Source of the DNA: Prosthecodimorpha hirschii
Lineage (GTDB): Bacteria > Pseudomonadota > Alphaproteobacteria > Rhizobiales > Ancalomicrobiaceae
Reading direction: 5' to 3'
DNA length: 64,000 nucleotides
NCBI RefSeq assembly: GCF_001305515.1
Contig: NZ_LJYW01000001.1
Coordinates: 1,206,197-1,270,196, forward strand
The notes beneath the pieces were generated by a model that was given only the letters and a program-made list of their open reading frames with translations, was not told the origin of the DNA and searched no databases. Each line of letters starts with the position of its first letter. Position 1 is the stretch's first letter. This document shows positions 52,756-59,419 of the stretch, in pieces. Made by a program: the position numbers and the translations under genes.

Positions 52756-53601
52756 ATGCGCTTCGAAGGCACCAGCGACTATGTGGCGACCGAGGATCTG
52801 CGGATCGCCGTCAATGCGGCGATCACCCTGGAGCGCCCGCTCCTGGTCAAGGGCGAGCCGGGCACCGGCAAGACCGTGCTCGCCCGGGAGGTCGCCCGCA
52901 GCCTCGGCCTGCCGCTGATCGAATGGCACGTCAAGTCGACCACCAAGGCCCAGCAGGGTCTCTACGAATATGACGCCGTCTCGCGTCTGCGCGACAGCCA
53001 GCTCGGCGACGAGCGGGTGCGCGACATCCGCAACTACATCCGCCGCGGCAAGCTGTGGGATTCGTTCGAGGCCGATGTCCGCCCGGTCCTGCTGATCGAC
53101 GAGATCGACAAGGCCGACATCGAGTTCCCGAACGACCTGCTGCTCGAACTCGATCGGATGGAATTCTACGTCTACGAGACCGGCGAGACGGTCCGGGCGC
53201 GGCGGCGGCCGGTGGTGATCATCACCTCCAACAATGAAAAGGAGCTGCCGGACGCCTTCCTGCGCCGCTGCTTCTTCCACTACATCCGCTTTCCCGACGC
53301 CGAGACCATGCAGGCGATCGTCGACGTGCATTTCCCCGGCCTGAAGAAGCGCCTGCTCGACGAGGCGTTGCGCATCTTCTTCGAGATCCGCGACGTGCCC
53401 GGGCTGAAGAAGAAGCCTTCGACCTCCGAACTGCTCGACTGGATCAAGTTGCTGCTCAACGAGGATATCGACGAGACCACCCTGCGCGAGCGCGATCCGA
53501 AGAAGATCATCCCGCCCCTGCACGGCGCCCTGCTCAAGAACGAGCAGGACGTCCACCTGTTCGAACGCCTCGCCTTCATCGCCCGCCGCGACGGCCGCTG
53601 A
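52756..53601 (+). CDS. MoxR-type AAA+ ATPase
   Basis: A 281-residue AAA+ protein with Walker A KGEPGTGKT (~residues 36-44), Walker B VLLIDEIDKAD, sensor-1 region VVIITSNNEKELPDAFLRRCFFHYI with arginine-finger-like RRC. MoxR ATPases work as chaperones with von Willebrand factor A proteins, usually encoded directly downstream. Here the downstream gene is missing and a CoxE-like VWA gene lies 10 kb away in opposite orientation. ATG 52756 follows GAGAGGA. Confidence 0.92.
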   Translation: MRFEGTSDYVATEDLRIAVNAAITLERPLLVKGEPGTGKTVLAREVARSLGLPLIEWHVKSTTKAQQGLYEYDAVSRLRDSQLGDERVRDIRNYIRRGKLWDSFEADVRPVLLIDEIDKADIEFPNDLLLELDRMEFYVYETGETVRARRRPVVIITSNNEKELPDAFLRRCFFHYIRFPDAETMQAIVDVHFPGLKKRLLDEALRIFFEIRDVPGLKKKPSTSELLDWIKLLLNEDIDETTLRERDPKKIIPPLHGALLKNEQDVHLFERLAFIARRDGR

Positions 53602-53690
53602 CCGGCCCCGCCCTCCGGGTCGCCGCGCGAAGGCCCCTACCGACCGCGCGGCCGCCCCCCGTTCGGCACACAAAGCCCGGCCTCCCGGCC

Positions 53691-53836
53691 GCATCCCCGG
53701 ACAAGGCCCGAAGGGCCGCCGATCCGGGGGCCACTCGCATCGCAGCGGGCGTTGAGATCGTAAATCAAATCAGAGTCTTGCGCACATCGCCGGCAGAGTA
53801 GGTCCCGGCTCTCCGCTATCGCTCCGGCCGGGAATG
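53691..53836 (+). repeat. REP doublet A (right end interrupted by IS)
   Basis: Left arm GCATCCCCGGACAAGGCCC...GATCCGGGGG and right arm GTCCCGGCTCTCCGC...GGCCGGGAATG are both present. The other doublets continue ...GGAATGCG; here the sequence changes to TTGATGTGGATGGC after AATG, the start of the IS110-family element. Confidence 0.8.
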
Positions 53837-53840
53837 TTGA

Positions 53841-53851
53841 TGTGGATGGCT
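53841..53851 (+). repeat. Left subterminal inverted repeat of the IS
   Basis: TGTGGATGGCT, the perfect 11-bp inverted partner of 55223-55233, 4 bp inside the predicted left end. Confidence 0.75.
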
Positions 53852-53915
53852 CCCTCCTGCGGCATCTGAGTGCCAGAGTGTGTCTTGCAACGGACACGAT
53901 GGATAGGAGCCATCC
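53844..53915 (+). promoter_or_regulatory. Inverted repeat covering the transposase ribosome-binding site
   Basis: GGATGGCTCC (53844-53853) and GGAGCCATCC (53906-53915) are a perfect 10-bp inverted pair. The right half contains the AGGAG ribosome-binding site and touches the ATG at 53916. Folding of the transcript would hide the start; this could limit transposase made from read-through transcripts. Confidence 0.5.
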
Positions 53916-54958
53916 ATGAGCGAGATTATCAGAATTGGGGTCGACTTGGCCAAGCTGGTTTTCCAGATGCACGGTGTCGACGCGGCGGATCGGGCGCTGC
54001 TGCGGCGGCAGGTGAAGCGGGCGCAGTTCATCGGGTTCCTGGCGCAGCTGCCGCCATGCCTGGTGGTGATGGAGGCCTGCGGTTCGGCTCACCACTGGGC
54101 ACGCCGGATCGCGGCGCTCGGTCACGAGGTCCGACTGGTGCCGGCGGCCTATGTGAGCCCTACGTCAAGCGCAACAAGAACGACGCCATCGACGCGGAGG
54201 CGATCTGCGAGGCGGGCGGGCGGGCGAGCATGCGCTTCGTTCCGGTCAAGTCGGCCGAGGCCCAGGCGGTCGGGATGCTGCACGGCACGCGCCAGCTGAT
54301 GGTGAAGATGCGGACGATGCAGGTCAACGCCTTGCGCGGTCATCTCGCCGAGTTCGGGCTGATCGCGGCCAAGGGGATCGAGAAGCTGCCGGTTCTGGCG
54401 GCGCTGGTGGAGGAGACGCCGGCCGATGCGCTGCCGGAGATCGCGCGCTCGAGCCTGCGGGCGCTGCTCGGCGGCATCCACCGGCTGGACGAGGAGATCG
54501 CCGGCCTGGAGGCGGAGCTGAAGGCCTGGCATCGCGGCAACGAGGTCAGCCGGCGGCTGGCGGAGATCCCCGGCATCGGGCTGATGACTGCGACCGCGCT
54601 GGCCGTCAGGGTCGTCGATCCCGGCCTGTTCCGCAACGGCCGCGACCTCGCCGCCTGGGTGGGACTGACGCCGCGCCAGGATTCGACCGGCGGCAGGACC
54701 CGGCTCGGCAGGATCACCAAGGCAGGCGACGCGCTCCTGCGCCGGCTCCTGATGCTCGGCGCGACCTCGCTCATCAGAAGCCTGAAGACATCGGACAGCG
54801 CCCTGGGGCGCTGGGTCCGAGCGCTGCTGGCGCGCCGCCCGCCGAAGGTGGTCGCGATCGCGCTCGCCAACAAGCTGGCGCGCATCGCCTGGGTGGTGAT
54901 GGCGCGGGGTGAGCCCTTCGACCCCCGGCGCCTGGAGGCGGCGGCCGGGGCAGCCTGA
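53916..54958 (+). pseudogene. IS110-family transposase with one-base deletion
   Basis: The N-terminal part in frame from ATG 53916 (IGVDLAKLVFQMHGVD, PPCLVVMEACGSAHHWARRIAALGHEVRLVPAAYV) carries the DEDD Asp and Glu. The rest (PYVKRNKNDAIDAEAICEAGGR, then IPGIGLMTATALAVRVVDPG and LTPRQDSTGGRTRLGRITKAG with the catalytic Ser) lies in another frame. The sequence GTGAGCCC at 54153-54160 should read GTGAAGCCC for the family's YVKPYVKR; restoring one A gives an uninterrupted 347-residue protein. No further lesion was seen, so the break is recent or a sequencing error. Confidence 0.85.
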
Positions 54959-55222
54959 CACGAACCGGCCGCCACGCAGACCCGACCCGCAAGGGGCGGC
55001 AACGATTGGCGAGGGTGAACCGAAGAGGTGAAAGCACGCGGTCGACCCGCAATCCGGAAAACCCGCCGCACGCATCGCTCCTTCGAGAGCATGGGAATGT
55101 TCGGGACCGGATCAGCGGACTTCATCTGGGCCGTGGTCCCAAGGACCACAACGTCAAGGCCGTACACATGCCTGCACCCGACCAACCTGCGCAAACCTCG
55201 AAAATACACCTTGCCAAACGGC
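54959..55222 (+). ncRNA. Non-coding right end of the IS; candidate bridge RNA
   Basis: About 264 bp without a coding frame, on the side where IS1111-group elements encode their bridge RNA. It contains GGGAATGTT (55093-55101), identical to the junction of the REP target and the element's left end (53830-53838). It also has hairpin GTGGTCC-caa-GGACCAC (55133-55149) and a longer inverted pair GGGACC/GGTCCC (55103-55108 with 55135-55140). Function is inferred from family knowledge and the match. Confidence 0.4.
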
Positions 55223-55233
55223 AGCCATCCACA
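55223..55233 (-). repeat. Right subterminal inverted repeat of the IS
   Basis: AGCCATCCACA, the perfect reverse complement of 53841-53851; the next base precedes the ATG that resumes the REP end sequence. Confidence 0.75.
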
Positions 55234-55340
55234 CATGCGCTGCGAGATGGCGCATCCACTCCCGGATCTGCGGACGCGCTCCGATCTCTTCCACTCACGC
55301 GCCCCCGGATCTCTCCCGCGGACGTCCCCGATCTCTCGGT

Positions 55341-55490
55341 CGCATCCCCGGACAAGGCCCGAAGGGCCGCCGATCCGGGGCCCACTCGCATCCCAGCGGG
55401 CTTGAATATCGCAATTCGAATCAAAGCCTTGCGGCACATCTCCAGCAGAGTAGGTCCCGGCTCTCCGCTCGCGCTCCGGCCGGGAATGCG
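55341..55490 (+). repeat. REP doublet B
   Basis: Complete copy with left arm CATCCCCGGACAAGGCCC and GATCCGGGGCCCACTCGCA, and right arm AGAGTAGGTCCCGGCTCTCC to GGCCGGGAATGCG. The spacer differs from that of the left-edge copies. Confidence 0.85.
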
Positions 55491-55578
55491 GCCCTTACGG
55501 GGCACCGTTCCGGTGGGTAGGGAGTGGGCGCCAGGCGAAGGAGCGCTAGACGCTGGCCTCCCTGCCTCATTCTCGCAA

Positions 55579-55727
55579 CGCATCCCCGGACAAGGCCCGC
55601 ACGCGCCGCCGATCCGGGGCCTACTCGCATCGAAACGGCGCAGAATTCCATCCTCAAACAGGACCTTGTGGAAAACCGCAAGCAGAGTGGGCCCCGGCTC
55701 TCCGCTGACGCTCCGGCCGGGGATGCG
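55579..55727 (+). repeat. REP doublet C
   Basis: Complete copy 88 bp after doublet B. The small inner hairpin is altered (GGCCCGCACGCGCC in place of GGCCCGAAGGGCC). The right arm reads AGAGTGGGCCCCGGCTCTCC and GGCCGGGGATGCG, like the left-edge copies. Confidence 0.85.
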
Positions 55728-55848
55728 CGGAAAGATCGTACGGACACGCTGATTTTGGTTGTAATGATTTCAAGCGCAATCAAAATTGTCGCCATCTCAA
55801 TTGAACTCAGCCAATTTCCTGTGCCTCACTTCGATCTCGGATTTCCGT

Positions 55849-56133
55849 ATGTCCGCCTGGGTCTACATCCTTGCCAGCCGGAAGCAGGGCACGCTCTATG
55901 TTGGAGCGACAACCGATCTCGCAGGCCGCATGTGGGAACACCAGGAACGCATCAACAAGGGATTTACCGAGCGCTACGGCGTGACCCGATTGGTTTGGGT
56001 CTCCGAGTTCGGCACCATTTCGGAAGCCCTTGAATTCGAGTACAGAATCAAGCGCTGGCGCCGCGCCTGGAAAATCCAGATGATAGAAAAGGAAAATCCG
56101 GATTGGCATGATTTGTCCGCCAATCTTCTTTAG
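55849..56133 (+). CDS. GIY-YIG nuclease-family protein
   Basis: A 94-residue single-domain GIY-YIG protein of the short UPF0213/YhbQ-like type: WVYILASRKQGTLYVGATTDLAGRMWEHQE holds the GIY and YIG strands as VYI and YVG with the Arg in GRMWEH, and the Glu in SEALEFEYRIKRW. ATG 55849 is the family start; the frame extends to 55786. It lies alone between REP doublets C and D with AT-richer flanks and lower GC than its neighbours, compatible with an acquired gene. Confidence 0.88.
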   Translation: MSAWVYILASRKQGTLYVGATTDLAGRMWEHQERINKGFTERYGVTRLVWVSEFGTISEALEFEYRIKRWRRAWKIQMIEKENPDWHDLSANLL

Positions 56134-56240
56134 CGCTCTGGCTTGTTGCACCGCCTCGAGTCAATCAGACAATAACGACAAGCATATCTTATATTAACGC
56201 TGCTTCCGGAACGTACGAAGAACCATCTCGATCTCCCGGC

Positions 56241-56390
56241 CGCATCCCCGGACAAGGCCCGAAGGGCCGCCGATCCGGGGCCTATTCACTTCGCAACTTG
56301 CCGCGACGTTCACAGAAAGCGTGTTATCTATCAATGCGTTGCAAGCAGAGTAGGTCCCGGCTCTCCGCTGGCGCTCCGGCCGGGAATGCG
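56241..56390 (+). repeat. REP doublet D
   Basis: Complete copy, same orientation as A-C: GCATCCCCGGACAAGGCCC to GATCCGGGGCC, then AGAGTAGGTCCCGGCTCTCC to GGCCGGGAATGCG. Its spacer is unlike that of doublets A-C. It fills most of the 296-bp gap 56134-56429. Confidence 0.85.
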
Positions 56391-56429
56391 CCGGACGAGA
56401 CCCAGCGTCACGGCATCCGAGAACGGACC

Positions 56430-57023
56430 CTATCCGCAGGTGCCGAGGGCTTCGGCGGCGGGCTTGCCGGCGAGATCGGGGCGGAAGTCGTAGCCCTGGA
56501 TCAGGGGCGTGTAGTCCGGCGTCTGTTCGGTCTTGATCCAGGTGTCGAGCAGGAGCGGGCCGTCCGGCAGGCGGTCGGAGAGGAGGCAGCCGGCGGCCGT
56601 GATGGTCAGGTTGCCGGCCCAGGCGCCGGGTTCACGCCCGTTGCGGGTCGCCACCGTCTCGCGGAAGGCGCGCAGGCGTTCGATCTCCTTGGGCGGCAGG
56701 CGGAACAGGTGCAGCGCCGAACCGGCGCGGGCGCGCGGGGTGCGGCCGAGGCCGTCGGCGGTTGCCGGGATCGCCTCGAGCGCGAGTGAAAGGGAAATCT
56801 TGTCCGCGCCGCCGATGCGGGCATGGACCACGTCCAGGCGGACGCCCTCGGGCTTGGGGGCGATGGCGGCCGGCGCGGCGACGGCGGCGCGCAGGCGGAC
56901 CGGATCGGCGGTCAGGGGATCGAAATCCCTCATGGCCATCAGCCCCGAGGGGGCCATCTGGGCGCAGGCAGTCGCGACGAGGGAAACGGCGAAGAGCGCC
57001 GCGCCCATCCGATAAGCAGTCAT
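56430..57023 (-). CDS. Hypothetical lipoprotein
   Basis: A 197-residue protein with a lipoprotein signal (MGAALFAVSLVATAC, lipobox VATAC, Cys ~20). The mature part contains DPVRLRAAVAAPAAIAPKPEGVRLDVVHAR and a C-terminal Cys (ALGTCG) that might pair with the Cys in ITAAGCLLSDRL. I recognise no family. It is divergent from the DUF2975 gene, and the AT-rich 72-bp region between them may drive both. Confidence 0.65.
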   Translation of the reverse strand: MTAYRMGAALFAVSLVATACAQMAPSGLMAMRDFDPLTADPVRLRAAVAAPAAIAPKPEGVRLDVVHARIGGADKISLSLALEAIPATADGLGRTPRARAGSALHLFRLPPKEIERLRAFRETVATRNGREPGAWAGNLTITAAGCLLSDRLPDGPLLLDTWIKTEQTPDYTPLIQGYDFRPDLAGKPAAEALGTCG

Positions 57024-57036
57024 GTTTTTAACTCCA

Positions 57037-57083
57037 GGATTGACTTTTTTATGTTTTACGTAAATTTCTTATCGCGTCAATCC
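57037..57083. promoter_or_regulatory. Divergent AT-rich promoter/operator region
   Basis: GGATTGAC (57037-57044) and GTCAATCC (57076-57083) form a perfect inverted repeat around an AT-rich core with the palindrome TTTACGTAAA. Each arm contains TTGAC, so convergent or overlapping -35 boxes face the core. It is the most AT-rich stretch in this part of the window and a plausible operator for the Xre protein encoded at 57680. Confidence 0.45.
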
Positions 57084-57095
57084 ATGGAGCGAAAC

Positions 57096-57671
57096 ATGAC
57101 GGCCACACTTCGCGTTCCCATCCCGGCAACCGCAGCCGAGCGGGCGCTGCGCGCCCGGATCGGCGGCATCTGCCGTTCGTTGCGCATCGCCGCCCTCGCC
57201 TATCCGGTCTGGGAACTGGCTCTGATCGCCTGGCACTGGAGCGACCGGGACGGCGTGCTGCGCACCTACGCGGCGGCGCTGAAGGTCCCGATCGCCGATA
57301 TCGCTCTTTGGCAGCGCGGCACGGCGTTCGCCTTCCATCTGGCGGTCTGGCTGCTCGTCGCCCGCGCCTGCCTGGAGCTCTACCGGCTGTTCGGCGGCTT
57401 CCTGGTCGGGGAGGTGTTCAGTCTGGAAGCGGCCGCGCGTCTGCGTCGGACGGCCATCTTCGGCCTCGCCGCGGTCGTGGCCGGGATCGTGATCCGTCCG
57501 ATCCTGACCATCCTGGTCACGCTCGGGAATCCGCCCGGGCAACGCGCCGTCGGCATCCTGTTCTCACCTCAGGACCTGCTCAACGTCATGTTCCTGGTCG
57601 GCTTCCTGGCGCTCGCCCAGGTGTTCCGCGCCGCCGCCGAGCTTGCCGCCGAAAACGCCGAATTCGTCTGA
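57096..57671 (+). CDS. DUF2975-type membrane protein
   Basis: A 191-residue protein with four hydrophobic segments (RIAALAYPVWELALIAWHW, FAFHLAVWLLVARACLELYRLFGGF, AIFGLAAVVAGIVIRPILTILVTLG, LLNVMFLVGFLALAQVFRAAAEL). The pattern with LYRLFGGFLVGEVFSLEAAARLRR and the ending RAAAELAAENAEFV fits the DUF2975 family, which is usually encoded with a small Xre regulator, as here. ATG 57096 follows GGAG; ATG 57084 is in frame. Confidence 0.75.
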   Translation: MTATLRVPIPATAAERALRARIGGICRSLRIAALAYPVWELALIAWHWSDRDGVLRTYAAALKVPIADIALWQRGTAFAFHLAVWLLVARACLELYRLFGGFLVGEVFSLEAAARLRRTAIFGLAAVVAGIVIRPILTILVTLGNPPGQRAVGILFSPQDLLNVMFLVGFLALAQVFRAAAELAAENAEFV

Positions 57672-57679
57672 GGTCCGCC

Positions 57680-57916
57680 ATGCCGATCATCGTGAATCTC
57701 GACGTGATGCTCGCCCGCAGGAAGGTCAGATCCAGGGAACTGGCGACCGAGATCGGGATCAGCGAGGCCAATCTGTCGCTTCTGAAATCCGGCAAGGTGA
57801 AGGGCGTCCGCTTCGGCACGCTCGCGCGCATCTGCGCCGCGCTCGACTGCCAGCCCGGCGATCTGCTCGAGTATCGCCCCGGCGGCGAGGACGACGACGC
57901 CGACGAGGGCCCCTGA
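57680..57916 (+). CDS. Small Xre-family HTH regulator
   Basis: A 78-residue DNA-binding protein consisting of one HTH (DVMLARRKVRSRELATEIGISEANLSLLKSGKVKGVRFGTLARICAALDCQPGDLLEY), close to the YozG/YdaS-like group, with an acidic tail (GEDDDADEGP). It starts 8 bp after the DUF2975 stop, a known pairing. Autoregulation at 57037-57083 is inferred. Confidence 0.88.
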   Translation: MPIIVNLDVMLARRKVRSRELATEIGISEANLSLLKSGKVKGVRFGTLARICAALDCQPGDLLEYRPGGEDDDADEGP

Positions 57917-57932
57917 CGGCGGCGTCCCCGCG

Positions 57933-58391
57933 TCAGCGGATGCGCCGCCAGACCTGGCTGCGGCCGAACAGCGGCGTGCCGACATAGCCGCGCAGGGTCA
58001 GGGAATGGCCGTCCGGCGACAGCGTCATGGTGCCCTGATAGGTGTTGCCGTCCTCCGGATCGAGCACCGTGCCGCCCGTATAGGTGTTGCCGTCGCGCCG
58101 GAAGCCGCGCATGAAGGTCATCCCGACGATCGGCTGGTTCTTGAGCCGGCCCGGGCACTTGTCGCAAATCGGGTGGCTGGATTCGCCGGGGTCGGGATAG
58201 ACCCGCTGGACATGGCCGGAGAAGACGCCGCCATGCTCGACGATGCGGACGTGACTGCGGATCTTGCCGGTCTTGTCGTCGGCCTGCGCCCAGTCGCCCG
58301 CCGCCGTCTCCATGGCGCGGGCGCCGGCCAGGGTCGACAGGCCGGCCGCCACCGCGACCCCGGCCAGCCATGCGATGCGAACTGCGATCAT
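57933..58391 (-). CDS. DUF2147-like exported protein
   Basis: A 152-residue secreted protein with signal peptide (RIAWLAGVAVAAGLSTLAGARA). The mature part (GDWAQADDKTGKIRSHVRIVEHGGVFSGHVQRVYPDPGESSHPICDKCPG, LDPEDGNTYQGTMTLSPDGHSLTLRGYVG) matches the DUF2147 pattern, including the paired Cys in ICDKC. ATG 58391 follows GGGGGGA. Function unknown. Confidence 0.8.
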   Translation of the reverse strand: MIAVRIAWLAGVAVAAGLSTLAGARAMETAAGDWAQADDKTGKIRSHVRIVEHGGVFSGHVQRVYPDPGESSHPICDKCPGRLKNQPIVGMTFMRGFRRDGNTYTGGTVLDPEDGNTYQGTMTLSPDGHSLTLRGYVGTPLFGRSQVWRRIR

Positions 58392-58723
58392 GCCATTCCC
58401 CCCGTAGAGCCGGCCCACCGGACGCCGGCCCGCCGGACGCCGGACCGCGCCCCTGCCGAATCCGAACCGCCGGCTTTTTCATCCTTGCGCCGCCGATTGT
58501 GCCGGGCCGCGCTCGTGCGGAAAAGACCGGACGGCCGCTTCCGCAGCGAAATGCGGCCGGCGTTGCAGACCGGACCCGCGCCGTTCCAAATGGTGGAAAA
58601 CCCGGCATCACGATACCGGCTGCGGCGAATTCCCGATGGCCTCGGCGGGGGCCGGCGTGATATCCGCCGCGGCGTGAGGCCCGCAAGGCCGACGGGCCGT
58701 CGAGAGCCGAGGGATAGGACCCG
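58392..58723. other. 332-bp intergenic region before sixA
   Basis: No gene is apparent. Two direct copies of CCGGACGCCGG occur at 58418 and 58433. The region separates divergent genes and must hold their promoters, but I see no clear boxes. Confidence 0.5.
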
Positions 58724-59272
58724 ATGCCGCGTCTCATGCTGCTCCGCCACGCCAAGTCCTCCTGGGACGACGACCGTGCGGAGGATTTCGAGCGGCCGCT
58801 CAACACCCGCGGCCGCCGGGCGGCGCCGCTGATGGGCCGCCACATGGCGACGCATCAATTGCAGCCGCAGCGCATCGTCTGTTCGTCCGCCCGCCGCACG
58901 CGCGAGACGCTGGCCGGCCTGCTGCCCTATCTCGGCGAGGACATGGAACTGCGCCTGACGCGCGACCTCTACGAGACCTCCGAAGACCGCTATCTGGATG
59001 TGCTGCGCGCCCAGGGCGGCGCATCGCGCAATCTCCTGCTGATCGGCCACAATCCTGCCCTGCAGGACCTCGCCCTGACCCTGATCGGCCAGGGCAATCC
59101 GTCGCTGACCGACGACATCCGCGAGAAATTCCCGACCGCAGCCCTGGCGGTGATCGATTTCGAGGCCCGGCGCTGGGTCGACGTGGAGCCGAAGACCGGC
59201 CGGATCGTCGCCTTCTTCCGGCCGCGCGAACTGGCCATGGTCGACACGAACGCCGAGGACGACGACGAATAG
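58724..59272 (+). CDS. SixA-like phosphohistidine phosphatase
   Basis: A 182-residue histidine phosphatase of the SixA type: the catalytic RHAKSSW motif at residues 8-14, then CSSARRTRETLAGLLPY and the second catalytic His in LLLIGHNPALQDL. It ends in an acidic tail (NAEDDDE). ATG 58724 follows GAGGGATAGG. The substrate is unknown; Escherichia coli SixA acts on phosphotransfer proteins. Confidence 0.9.
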   Translation: MPRLMLLRHAKSSWDDDRAEDFERPLNTRGRRAAPLMGRHMATHQLQPQRIVCSSARRTRETLAGLLPYLGEDMELRLTRDLYETSEDRYLDVLRAQGGASRNLLLIGHNPALQDLALTLIGQGNPSLTDDIREKFPTAALAVIDFEARRWVDVEPKTGRIVAFFRPRELAMVDTNAEDDDE

Positions 59273-59419
59273 GCGGCGGGCGCCGCACTGCCCAATGGCA
59301 CGCCGCCCGCCCGCGCCGGCCCGTCTCCTGGGCCGCCCGCTGGCGTGCCGCGGCGACCGATTCGGACCCGCCCTCATTGCGCCGGCCGGGCGGCAGCCTA
59401 CATGGGGGGCGGAGGACGC

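Larger units (their letters stand above)
53837..55234 (+). mobile_element. IS1111-type IS110-family element in a REP doublet
   Basis: About 1.4 kb bounded by subterminal inverted repeats (TGTGGATGGCT at 53841-53851, AGCCATCCACA at 55223-55233), a feature of the IS1111 group of IS110 elements. ATG stands just outside each predicted end (53834-53836 and 55235-55237). Joining the flanks restores the REP end GGGAATGCG. The left non-coding part is short (79 bp) and the right one long (~275 bp), as in IS1111-group elements. The transposase is frameshifted. Exact ends are inferred. Confidence 0.7.

Noticed and set aside
54150-54160. Programmed frameshift in the IS110 transposase
   Set aside because: IS110 transposases are not known to need recoding, and no slippery heptamer is present; a missing A restores the family sequence exactly.
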